From contig NZ_CP070608.1 in assembly GCF_017068455.1 (NCBI RefSeq), positions 2,833,488 to 2,897,487 on the forward strand: a stretch of 64,000 bases of DNA, written 5' to 3'. Positions 7,301 to 16,458 of this stretch are shown here, in pieces. This stretch comes from Fulvivirga lutea (GTDB lineage Bacteria > Bacteroidota > Bacteroidia > Cytophagales > Cyclobacteriaceae). Positions within the stretch are counted from its first letter, which is position 1, and every line of letters begins with the position of its first letter. The position numbers and the translations under genes were made by a program. The notes under the pieces are model-generated. The model saw only the letters and a list, made by a program, of their open reading frames with translations. It did no database searches and was not told the origin of the DNA.

Positions 7301-9730
7301 ATGACCAATTTATACTCCAACAATTTATTAAAGTCGATAGTATTTTTGATTTTATTCAAAATGCCTCTTACTGGGAATTCTCAGTTTTATGGGTATGGCA
7401 AACCTGATACTGAACTAGGAAATAATTATCAATTGTTTAGTTTCGATGAAGGTGATGAGAAATTAAATATTTTAAGAGGTTTTAATAGCGGCAGTTTCTC
7501 AATTCCAAATAACACTTCATTCACAGAAGTCGATGATTATTTATGGACTGCATTCGTTGATGGTCCATACGGAAGAGGAGTGGTTTTAAAATTAGCTAAA
7601 GATGGGAGTACGTTAGAAAGAATAGTTGAATTTGATGGAAACAATGGTAAAGAACCACAGAGTTCTCTTGTTCTGAATAATGGGTTCTTATATGGTATTA
7701 CTAAAGAAGGTGGGGGTAATGATAATGGTGTTTTATATTCAATTGAATTAGCAACAAATAACTTTAAAGTACTTCATCAGTTTGATGAACAGAGTGGATA
7801 TGAGCCAAATGGTATAAGTATCCATAATGACATAATATATGGTACTTGTAAACTAGGAGGGAATTTTGATTTAGGTACTATATATAGCTTCAGTATAAAT
7901 GAAGGTTCGTTGACAGTTCTTGAGCATTTTGATGGAGTTAAAACCGGAAAGCATCCATTAGGAAAATTGTTTTACATGAATGGTGAGTTGTGGGGTGCCA
8001 GTATTGATTATCATATATATAAGTACAACATAGAATTAGGAGACTACTCAATACTACATGAGGTTTATAATGGCAGTCCAGAAAATACAGTAGAGGAATT
8101 TTCAAATTTCAGCTTCATTCAATTTAATAATAGAATTTATTCAATAAATAGTGGCTATACTCAAAATAATGGTATAAGAAGTTTCAATCTAGATGGTCAG
8201 GATTTGCAACAACATAATCCAGATGTGTCAGGTAGGTTATATGGTGATTTAGCATATAATAACGGGTATCTATATTTTTCAAGCGATGAGGGAATATTCC
8301 AAATGAATGAATTGAATGAGATAATCCGGGTTTTCGAAGAACCAAGTTTAACCACACCAATCTTTAATGGTTCAACTATATATTTATTTTATAACGATAG
8401 ATTACTTGAGTATGATACAGAACCAAACGAATTGACCACTATTAGAGATTTGAATCCTTGTTATCTTGGTTGCACAACTAGGGGTGCGCCTATTAAAGTT
8501 GGAGATAAGTTATGGGGTTTAGTTCGAGCATTTGATTATAATTCTAATTTTTATGTTGCACTTTACCATATAAATCTTGATGGGTCGAACTTTTCAATTA
8601 TTAGGAGATTTTCAGGGGCGGATATTCAGTTTAACAGTGAATTAAATCTCACCTACCATGAAGGTAAAATATGGCTTAAAGCTAATTCAGATGATGTTGG
8701 ACTATTTGGAGGTGTCATTTTTAATGTAGATGTCATTACAGGGGATGTAAATGATTTTTTAGAATTTCAATTTGAGGATCGGTTATATGATTTTAAAGGT
8801 AAATTTTTAGTATTTGACAATAAACTTTGGGGTATTAGTAATCAGATTGTAAATAGCTTCTTGTTTTCGATTGATCTAAACTCTAAGGAATTTATTTCAT
8901 ACGAAGAGTTATTTTTTGGAGATCTAAGAAGTGAAATACTTCTTTTTGATAATAAACTCTATTTTGCTAATTCTAGAAATATTGTTTCGTTTGATCCATC
9001 CTCTGATGATTTTAATCTTTTGCACAATTTCGAACCAAATGAAAAGGCAGTTGATGGTCTAATAGTCGTTGATGGAAGATTGTTTGGCTTACTATCTTCA
9101 GGAGGAATGACCATTGATGCAGCTTTACATACAGGAGGTTTGATATTTAGTATTAATACAGACGGTTCTGATTATCAGGAAGAATACATTTTTGATTCAA
9201 ATTTAAATAATCCAATAGGAAGCTTGGCAAAAAGAGGCTGCAAGCTCTATGGCATGGCAAATCCATATGTCAACTTCGAAACCAATATCTATGGTTCATT
9301 ATATTCATATGATGTTTTAAGCAAAGAGCTAACGGAGGAATATGTGATAGGTGAAAAAACGGGATATGCATATTCATTTTGGGCGCCTTCTGAATTACTT
9401 TATATTGGTAATAATGAAGTATGTGAATTACCAATAAATGAAGAGGAAATAATAAATGAAGAGGAAATAACAAGTGTTTCTTTTGACAGCAATGAGTATT
9501 ATCTAAAAGTTTATCCTAACCCTACTTCAGATATTTTGAAAATCAACAATTCAGTTAGAATTAATGCATCTAATCAATATCATATAACAAATATTAATGG
9601 TCAAGAAATCAAAACGGGGAAGCTTTTGGAAGACAAAGCTATTAATGTATCTGAGTTACCAAATGGTATTTATTTTTTAACAATATCATCAAAAACAATA
9701 ACAAAGACATTTAAATTTATTAAAAACTAG
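7301..9730 (+). CDS. Secreted GloVer-repeat protein with T9SS sorting tail
   Basis: An 809-residue exported protein. Residues 1-28 look like a signal peptide. The body is built from repeats such as LVLNNGFLYGITKEGG and the later IIYGTCKLGGNFDLG, the choice-of-anchor GloVer (Gloeo/Verruco) tandem repeat, which probably folds as a beta-propeller. After an acidic linker, the last 75 or so residues begin VYPNPTSD and are a Por secretion sorting domain, so the protein is expected to be exported by the type IX system and attached or released at the surface. No catalytic motif is seen. It is transcribed alone. Confidence 0.82.
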   Translation: MTNLYSNNLLKSIVFLILFKMPLTGNSQFYGYGKPDTELGNNYQLFSFDEGDEKLNILRGFNSGSFSIPNNTSFTEVDDYLWTAFVDGPYGRGVVLKLAKDGSTLERIVEFDGNNGKEPQSSLVLNNGFLYGITKEGGGNDNGVLYSIELATNNFKVLHQFDEQSGYEPNGISIHNDIIYGTCKLGGNFDLGTIYSFSINEGSLTVLEHFDGVKTGKHPLGKLFYMNGELWGASIDYHIYKYNIELGDYSILHEVYNGSPENTVEEFSNFSFIQFNNRIYSINSGYTQNNGIRSFNLDGQDLQQHNPDVSGRLYGDLAYNNGYLYFSSDEGIFQMNELNEIIRVFEEPSLTTPIFNGSTIYLFYNDRLLEYDTEPNELTTIRDLNPCYLGCTTRGAPIKVGDKLWGLVRAFDYNSNFYVALYHINLDGSNFSIIRRFSGADIQFNSELNLTYHEGKIWLKANSDDVGLFGGVIFNVDVITGDVNDFLEFQFEDRLYDFKGKFLVFDNKLWGISNQIVNSFLFSIDLNSKEFISYEELFFGDLRSEILLFDNKLYFANSRNIVSFDPSSDDFNLLHNFEPNEKAVDGLIVVDGRLFGLLSSGGMTIDAALHTGGLIFSINTDGSDYQEEYIFDSNLNNPIGSLAKRGCKLYGMANPYVNFETNIYGSLYSYDVLSKELTEEYVIGEKTGYAYSFWAPSELLYIGNNEVCELPINEEEIINEEEITSVSFDSNEYYLKVYPNPTSDILKINNSVRINASNQYHITNINGQEIKTGKLLEDKAINVSELPNGIYFLTISSKTITKTFKFIKN
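9433..9468 (+). repeat. Perfect 18-base tandem duplication inside the GloVer gene
   Basis: AATAAATGAAGAGGAAAT occurs twice in direct succession and encodes the doubled acidic NEEEI linker just before the sorting tail. It looks like a recent in-frame slippage duplication. Confidence 0.85.
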
Positions 9731-9805
9731 GTTCAAAACCATTTACTTGGTTATTTCAAATAGTTTTTCAACTTGTTTTGAATCTTACACACTTGGAGTT
9801 AAATT

Positions 9806-10408
9806 CTACATCTTTCTAAACTCAATATTAAACCAAGTACGATCGATAAAAACACTTATGAGTTCCCCATTTTTATAGGTATATACATTCTCTTTGCCAT
9901 TAGGGAGGTATACCATGTATTTGCCTTCTTCCAAAACTTCTACTGGGCAATAGTCCAGAAAACGCTCTGAAAAGACTTTACTCACACCTTTAGGCTCTTT
10001 GTAATACAGCATGGCGGATGGAAAACTAATTGCTCCAAAGTTCTTTTTGTAGCGTTCATCTTTTTCAGTCATAAAACATAGATACTGGTGATTTGAAATA
10101 TGAACCAATGAAGCAGAATCTTCCTGATTTTTATTCATATAAACAGCGGTATAGCTTTCATCAATGGAACCATCAGAAAATGTTACTTTATGAATGGTTC
10201 TTCGATTATACTTTTTGAATAGTACTTTGAAAGTTACATCAGACTCTATTTCATAATATTGAACACCATTTTCTTCTGTTAAAGTGGCGTTAATTCCACC
10301 AATTTTACCACCGGCCAAGTGTATACTGTAGTTATATTTTTGCCCGCTACTGCTTATAGAAAAACAGATTAATGCAGTAAGAAATATGATACAAATTATT
10401 TTTGGCAT
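9806..10408 (-). CDS. Secreted protein of unknown function (DUF6134-like)
   Basis: A 200-residue protein with a signal peptide at about 1-22. The mature part is a beta-rich domain that starts YNYSIHLAGGKIGGINATL, the pattern of small Bacteroidota envelope proteins such as DUF6134; that assignment is tentative. A late CPVEV contains one of two mature-region cysteines. No catalytic residues are recognised. It is monocistronic, with its start 73 bases from the divergent oxidoreductase gene. Confidence 0.6.
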   Translation of the reverse strand: MPKIICIIFLTALICFSISSSGQKYNYSIHLAGGKIGGINATLTEENGVQYYEIESDVTFKVLFKKYNRRTIHKVTFSDGSIDESYTAVYMNKNQEDSASLVHISNHQYLCFMTEKDERYKKNFGAISFPSAMLYYKEPKGVSKVFSERFLDYCPVEVLEEGKYMVYLPNGKENVYTYKNGELISVFIDRTWFNIEFRKM

Positions 10409-10481
10409 AAACTTAAAGTTAAACGTTGGCTTGGAAGGATTAGCATGCTAGCAGTGGAATTTTAAAAATACTTTTTATTAG

Positions 10482-11504
10482 ATGAATCGATTAGCCTATA
10501 GAATTAATAAAGCTGGAAATATCAATCGGCTTAAGTTGGTTGAAGAACCTTTAGGAGAACCTGAAAAGAATGAAGTGCAAATAGAAGTGAAGGCCATAGG
10601 ACTCAACTTCGCAGATATATTTGCAATTCTTGGGCTTTATAGTGCCACACCAAAGGGTAGTTTTGTGCCTGGTTTAGAATTTTGTGGTGTAATATCTAAG
10701 CTTGGGTCAGATGTCAGTGAGTGGGAAGTAGGCAATAAAGTGATGGGGGTAACTCGGTTTGGAGGTTATGCAAATTACCTCAACCTGCATTCAGATTATA
10801 TTACTAAACTACCTGATGGCTGGTCGTATGCAGAAGGTGCTGGTTATTTGGTGCAGGCATTAACTGCCTATTACGGTCTTTTTAATCTGGGTAATATTCA
10901 AAAGGGGCATACAGTGTTAATCCATAGTGCAGCCGGTGGTGTTGGAATTCAGGCTAATAGAATGGCTAAGAAAGTAGGGGCCTATACAATTGGTACGATA
11001 GGAAGTTCTTCCAAAATTGATGTTCTCAAAAGAGAAGGTTATGATGATTTTATTGTCAGAGATAGTTCATTCAAACGAAAGTTAGAAGAAAAACTAAAAG
11101 ACAGAGAGTTAAATATTGTGATGGAATGTATTGGAGGTAAAGTGTTTAAAGCTGGGTTTGAATTACTTGCTCCACAAGGCAGATTAATTAATTATGGTTC
11201 TGCCAGGTACGGTAGTAATACTAATATTCCTAATTGGCCTGATCTTATCTGGAAATACTTAACCAGACCTAAAATTGATCCTCAAGGGATGATTGAAAGT
11301 AACAAGGCCATTTTAGGATTTAACTTGATTTGGTTATACCATAAACGTGAGTTAATGAGACAGATCATCACAGAAATGGAAGCCATGAATTTACCAGCCC
11401 CATTCATTGGCCATACCTTTGAATTTGAACAAATGCATGAGGCAATAAAGCTCTTTCAGTCAGGAAAAACGGTGGGGAAGGTCGTAGTTACTTTTCCAGT
11501 ATAA
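10482..11504 (+). CDS. Zinc-independent MDR quinone oxidoreductase-like (VAT-1/QOR type)
   Basis: A 340-residue medium-chain dehydrogenase/reductase. The N-terminal GroES-like domain (about 1-125) lacks the zinc-binding cysteines and histidine of alcohol dehydrogenases. The Rossmann domain begins near 140 with VLIHSAAGGVGIQA, the NADPH-binding loop of quinone oxidoreductases, and the C-terminus ends GKVVVTF. Length and motifs fit NADPH:quinone or enoyl reductases related to VAT-1. Substrate is unknown. Its stop overlaps the convergent 1424-residue gene by 17 bases. Confidence 0.88.
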   Translation: MNRLAYRINKAGNINRLKLVEEPLGEPEKNEVQIEVKAIGLNFADIFAILGLYSATPKGSFVPGLEFCGVISKLGSDVSEWEVGNKVMGVTRFGGYANYLNLHSDYITKLPDGWSYAEGAGYLVQALTAYYGLFNLGNIQKGHTVLIHSAAGGVGIQANRMAKKVGAYTIGTIGSSSKIDVLKREGYDDFIVRDSSFKRKLEEKLKDRELNIVMECIGGKVFKAGFELLAPQGRLINYGSARYGSNTNIPNWPDLIWKYLTRPKIDPQGMIESNKAILGFNLIWLYHKRELMRQIITEMEAMNLPAPFIGHTFEFEQMHEAIKLFQSGKTVGKVVVTFPV

Positions 11505-14500
11505 ATGAAAATATATGCGTCTTTTTATCATCAGTAATTAATAGTATATACTTGCCAGGACTATTATTTCTTAAATTGATAACATGAGTACTACTATTGC
11601 TCAAGGTGCCATTGACAACTTCTTGGCCTGCTATATTTACAACTCTATATTGAGCAAGATTTTTGAAGTTATATCTTAATTTAATTTCACCATCGATCGT
11701 AGGATTCGGGTAAACAATTATTTTATTATCCAAAGCCTTATCTACAGATGTTACTTCATCATCAACTTCTTCATCAAACTCAGTCAATATTGATGCTTCA
11801 TTAGATCTAAAAGATCTACCTGATACGTTGTATGCATAAACTGTATAGAAGTAGGTTGTTCTGTTGGTTAAATCAGCATCAGAATAAGTTGTAATATTTG
11901 AAGTTATTGAATCTATCGGCTCATAGTTTGAATTATTATTGATTGATTTATAAATAATAAAACCTTCCTCATCATCAGAATTATCGATCCAAGTTAATTG
12001 TATAGTATTATCCACTTGATCTAAAATCAAATTTGTCGGTTCAATTGGAGGGTTTCCTTCAGGTATATCAGAAACTTCATTAGAATAAGCAGATGAGCCA
12101 TAATCGTTGTAAGCTCTTACTCTGTAAAAGTATTCATCGCCAATCACAACATTATTATCAAAGTATATAAGTGAGGAATTCGCATAAATTGTATCTAAGT
12201 TGTAATAATTAAGATTATCAACTTCAGATCTTTCCAAAACAAATCCAATTTCATTTTCAGAATTATCATTCCAAGTTAAAATTAGCTGTTGCTCATTATA
12301 AATATTGACTTCCAAATTACTAGGAGCAAATGGTGGGAAGCCCACGTTAATTGTGTTGCTTGGTAGTGAATAGCCATTGTCCTCATAAGCTAATACTCTA
12401 AACTCTAAATTGTTTTCACTAGTAACACTCCTATTGTAAGTAGTAATATTAGAGCTAACGGTATCATAATTATAGTAATGCCCCAAATTATTAATTCTCT
12501 TTTGAATAATAAATCCTACTTCATTAATTGAATTATCTTCCCAAGATAATGAGAGAATATCATCATCAATGCCGTTAGACACTAGATTAGTAGGGGCTTC
12601 TAAAAGTTGAATTTCTTCTATAGTTATTATTTGATTTGCAGCTACATTTTGTATTGTTTGAATACCATTATTTGGCCAAAATACTCTTAAGTCAACAGTA
12701 TTATTTTGTGCCAAGCCAAAATGCTGAACCAAACTTGATTGGCTATCATTACCAGAGTTTGTATGGATTTCCTTAGTTAAAATATCTTCCGATCTAATAA
12801 CTTGAATTTTACTCCCAATTGCATTCTTATTATTTATAATACCTAACAATTTGACTTTTAACCAATTATTGGTGCTGCCATTATTAATAAAAAGTTCATT
12901 TTGGGTATTACTGGTTACATAAATATCTTGATGTCCATCATTATTAATATCCCCAACAGATACCGATGTACTATAATATTCATTTGAAAATGCATTCTCG
13001 TCTATTAATTCAAAATTCTTATTACCTAAGTTTTTATATAGCACCTTGCCAATATCTGTAACTATAACAACATCCTCGTAACCATCATTATCAAAATCAA
13101 TCCAGGAACTACTACTACCACCTACATAGTCCTGTGTTATTTGATTAAACGTATAAGTAAATGCACCATACCCATCATTTTCGTAAAATTCATCACCTCC
13201 ATTTACGTTATTTGTTATTAATACATCTAAATCTCCATCATTATCATAATCAGCCCAAGAAGACCCTACAGTGGCAGAAGAATATTCACTTAGACCGTTA
13301 TTTGTATCTAATTCTAAGTTTCCTTGCCCATCATTAATGTAAATTGGATTAGACCCGAAGTAGCTGGAACCAAATAAATCTGGCCATAAGTCATTATTAA
13401 CATCAATAAATGAAGCGTCAATCTCACTAGTATTTGTAAATTGATTACTTTCATCAGATACTCTAGTAAATGTATTATTTTGGTTATTTATAAATAATTC
13501 CCCCTTTGCATCCGAACTATTTGCAGTATAGAGATCAATAAACCCATCGTTATTTACGTCACCAAATGTAGAACCATTATTGTCTATTTCTGAAATAAAG
13601 TCGCTTTCGCCAATTCTGGTAAAGCTATCATCTCCATTATTAATATATAACCTATCTTGATAGACGGAGGATGATGTAACAAAGACATCTGGAAATCCAT
13701 CGTTGTTAATATCGCCCCAGTTTGATGAGCGCTTTTGAAAGCTGGAGTTTGTTAAATCATTATTAACCAGTTCAAAATTTTCCCCATCAATATTCTTATA
13801 TAAATGACTTTCGTTAAAGTCATTTAAAATGAATATATCTAACATACCATCATTATTGTAATCAATAATGTTTGAAGACGTAGAGCCATACAGCAAATCT
13901 TCTATTGTGTTGTTTGTGGAAAGACTAAAAAAACCTTTTACTGGTAATGTAATTGATGTGCCGATTGCCCCAGAGTTACCAGAAATGTTAGAAGCTACAA
14001 GTTCATAATAATAAGTTTCCTCGTTAACAACATTAATGTCTTTATATTGAGTTGTGTTTGCACTTAACACTTCTAATAATTCAAAGTTGTCATTTGCTCC
14101 AACTGACCTTCGAATTTCAAAAGCATCTTCTGAGTTAGATAGATCGTTCCAAGTGAGCTCAACACTTCCATCTACTGCATATAAAGCTGTTAAATTAGAG
14201 GGTGTATTTGGTAGATCATCAGCACTCGATATAATAAACGTATTTTCAGTGGAAAACTCAGAGAAATTACCTCCATTGTCAATACTTTGTACTGACCAAT
14301 AATATGTGCCATCAGGTAGATCATTTAAAATGATACCATTATTAGCGATGAAATTTTCAATCACTGGATTCTGAAGATATCCAGTTGAAAGATTAGCATT
14401 AGGAGAAATAAACTCAATTCCTCCTTCTGTTGTTCCTATCCTGATATTATAATACAAACCAGAACTCCCGGAATTATCATCACTTGAGGCGTCCCAAGAT

Positions 14501-15762
14501 AACTCAGCGGATTTATTGTTTACATCACTTACGAGGTTTGTTGGAGCAGATGGAGCGGAATTATTACTTCCTGTCAAGTTTTTGTAAATATTAGTTTCTT
14601 GTTGAAATGATAAATCCCATCCCGTAGTTGCTATATCCACTTTAGAATCATTATCAAAATCACCTAGTGCAAACCTTGAATAAGTATAATTTACTATTCC
14701 AGTATTAGAATCAATATTAAAATTTCCACTACCATCACCATAGTAAATTCTTGTTCCAGATCCGTCATCAAAAGATGCACTTAAAACAATGTCAGCATTT
14801 CCATCATTATTTAAATCGCTAAATTTAAGTTCAAATACTTCATAAATACCAGGTAATCCAGTGTTCTCTTTGAAGTTAAAACCCGCTACAGAACCCAATT
14901 GGAGTGTTGAATAATAAGACTGAGTACTTACTGCACCTACTGTTAGGATATCTAAGAAACCGTCATTATTGATATCATGCCAGAATGATCTAGTTCTGAA
15001 ATCAGGTTCAAAATTATCGCCAAGGTTAATTTGAGCTTCGGAAAACTCCCAATCGCCATTATTAGTATATATGTTAGCGATATAATTTGTTAAACTATTA
15101 TTAGTTCTCTCTTGACCAGAAAGAAGAAAGTCAATATCTCCGTCTTTATCATAATCACCCACATCTAAATTACCATATTGTAATCCTGGGAATTGTGATG
15201 TTGTTATCCTTGAAAATGTTAAATCACCATTATTTTTATATAAGACAGTTCTCAGCTTATAGACTTCATTGTAACCGAATAAAATAATATCTAAAATACC
15301 ATCATTGTTGAAGTCAGCCATTTTTATGTTACCATTAAAATAGGAATGCTCACTATCAACATCTAATTCTGTAAAAGTGCCATCTCCATTATTAACTCCT
15401 ATTAAAGTCTCATTTGGCCCCTCAACATCTGCAGTTTCAATACCCATCCTAACTACATCTAAATACCCATCATTATTTAAATCCCCCCATGCGCTATGCG
15501 ACTTCCTTAAAGGTGTAAGACCAATTCCAGTAAGTTTGGTAAAACTTCCACCATTATTTTGGTATACTTCAAGTGTTTTTGCAGGTCCGAAAGGGTAGTC
15601 ACTTATAAATAAATCTAAATCATCATCACCATCAATATCTATCCATTGAATATCTTCATCCGCATGTTTAACTAACTCAGGAACACTAAGACTTTCAAAT
15701 GATTGACCAAAAGAAATGAATGTTAAGTGAGAAATAAAGGCTGTGAATAAGATTAATCTCAT
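11488..15762 (-). CDS. Giant secreted FG-GAP/FN3/ASPIC-UnbV protein with T9SS sorting tail
   Basis: A 1424-residue exported protein. Residues 1-19 are a signal peptide. Two blocks of FG-GAP/VCBS repeats with calcium-binding DxNNDGxxD loops (about 25-390 and 620-950) probably form beta-propellers and surround two fibronectin type III domains. An ASPIC/UnbV domain follows (WLKVKLLG, IHTNSG, VFWPNNG; about 960-1050), then three more FN3 domains (APTNLVS, APSNLEV and EPTNLIL), and a sorting tail starting VYPNPT. Similar CRTAC1-like proteins are common in marine Bacteroidota and are thought to bind polymers or surfaces. Function is inferred only. No neighbour suggests a partner. Confidence 0.88.
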   Translation of the reverse strand: MRLILFTAFISHLTFISFGQSFESLSVPELVKHADEDIQWIDIDGDDDLDLFISDYPFGPAKTLEVYQNNGGSFTKLTGIGLTPLRKSHSAWGDLNNDGYLDVVRMGIETADVEGPNETLIGVNNGDGTFTELDVDSEHSYFNGNIKMADFNNDGILDIILFGYNEVYKLRTVLYKNNGDLTFSRITTSQFPGLQYGNLDVGDYDKDGDIDFLLSGQERTNNSLTNYIANIYTNNGDWEFSEAQINLGDNFEPDFRTRSFWHDINNDGFLDILTVGAVSTQSYYSTLQLGSVAGFNFKENTGLPGIYEVFELKFSDLNNDGNADIVLSASFDDGSGTRIYYGDGSGNFNIDSNTGIVNYTYSRFALGDFDNDSKVDIATTGWDLSFQQETNIYKNLTGSNNSAPSAPTNLVSDVNNKSAELSWDASSDDNSGSSGLYYNIRIGTTEGGIEFISPNANLSTGYLQNPVIENFIANNGIILNDLPDGTYYWSVQSIDNGGNFSEFSTENTFIISSADDLPNTPSNLTALYAVDGSVELTWNDLSNSEDAFEIRRSVGANDNFELLEVLSANTTQYKDINVVNEETYYYELVASNISGNSGAIGTSITLPVKGFFSLSTNNTIEDLLYGSTSSNIIDYNNDGMLDIFILNDFNESHLYKNIDGENFELVNNDLTNSSFQKRSSNWGDINNDGFPDVFVTSSSVYQDRLYINNGDDSFTRIGESDFISEIDNNGSTFGDVNNDGFIDLYTANSSDAKGELFINNQNNTFTRVSDESNQFTNTSEIDASFIDVNNDLWPDLFGSSYFGSNPIYINDGQGNLELDTNNGLSEYSSATVGSSWADYDNDGDLDVLITNNVNGGDEFYENDGYGAFTYTFNQITQDYVGGSSSSWIDFDNDGYEDVVIVTDIGKVLYKNLGNKNFELIDENAFSNEYYSTSVSVGDINNDGHQDIYVTSNTQNELFINNGSTNNWLKVKLLGIINNKNAIGSKIQVIRSEDILTKEIHTNSGNDSQSSLVQHFGLAQNNTVDLRVFWPNNGIQTIQNVAANQIITIEEIQLLEAPTNLVSNGIDDDILSLSWEDNSINEVGFIIQKRINNLGHYYNYDTVSSNITTYNRSVTSENNLEFRVLAYEDNGYSLPSNTINVGFPPFAPSNLEVNIYNEQQLILTWNDNSENEIGFVLERSEVDNLNYYNLDTIYANSSLIYFDNNVVIGDEYFYRVRAYNDYGSSAYSNEVSDIPEGNPPIEPTNLILDQVDNTIQLTWIDNSDDEEGFIIYKSINNNSNYEPIDSITSNITTYSDADLTNRTTYFYTVYAYNVSGRSFRSNEASILTEFDEEVDDEVTSVDKALDNKIIVYPNPTIDGEIKLRYNFKNLAQYRVVNIAGQEVVNGTLSNSSTHVINLRNNSPGKYILLITDDKKTHIFSFILEK

Positions 15763-15872
15763 AATTCTATTTTGTGAAACAAATGCAAAGTTCCCTAGAA
15801 TTAATTAATTAACCGAAAATATTTTATTGTAAGAAATTAAGGTCTGAAACAAATTTTAAAACCGAATTATAC

Positions 15873-16292
15873 CTAAATATACTTCTCAATATCTGAAAAC
15901 TCACTGATCTGCTTTTCAGTTAGCACTTTCAACCAGGAGGCAACATAATCCAACAATTCCGTTTCCCCTTTGTCACGAATGTATTCGGCCATGTATTTTA
16001 CATGTGCTATTATCCACATTGATTCAGCCATTTTAAAAGTGACATCATATTGTGCTGAGCCTTCGAGATTGATATTCAGACAAAGTCCAACCCGAGCCAG
16101 CTCTTTATACACTTCCTGCAATGTAGCCAACTCAATTTCCTGAGATGAATAGGTTTGAGAGTTCATGAAGTCTTTAAATTCCTGGTATTTAAGGTTTTCA
16201 CCTTTACGTTTTAGAAAAGATTCTATGGCTTCGCATGAATGAGTACATGCAACTTTATCTTCTTCTGATTCTAAAAATATTGGAAATTCCAT
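15873..16292 (-). CDS. Hypothetical cytoplasmic protein (139 aa)
   Basis: A mostly helical, acidic protein without signal peptide or membrane segments. Two cysteines occur early (ACTHSCEA) and one in the middle. I do not recognise the family. It is transcribed alone between two divergently placed large genes. CAAAAATA at 16312-16319 reads TATTTTTG on the minus strand and fits the Bacteroidota -7 box at a good distance from the ATG, but a matching -33 TTG is not evident. Confidence 0.6.
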   Translation of the reverse strand: MEFPIFLESEEDKVACTHSCEAIESFLKRKGENLKYQEFKDFMNSQTYSSQEIELATLQEVYKELARVGLCLNINLEGSAQYDVTFKMAESMWIIAHVKYMAEYIRDKGETELLDYVASWLKVLTEKQISEFSDIEKYI

Positions 16293-16458
16293 GGTGGTTC
16301 GGGTTTCAGACCAAAAATAGCAATATGGATGATAACTACTTGTTTAGTCAGTAAAAATCCGTACTAAAATTTATTAAGCAAATGATTATTAGGAACATAA
16401 TTAATTAATAATCAAATTGTTAAAATTTTATTTAGCAACTCAAAATCAATCTGATACT

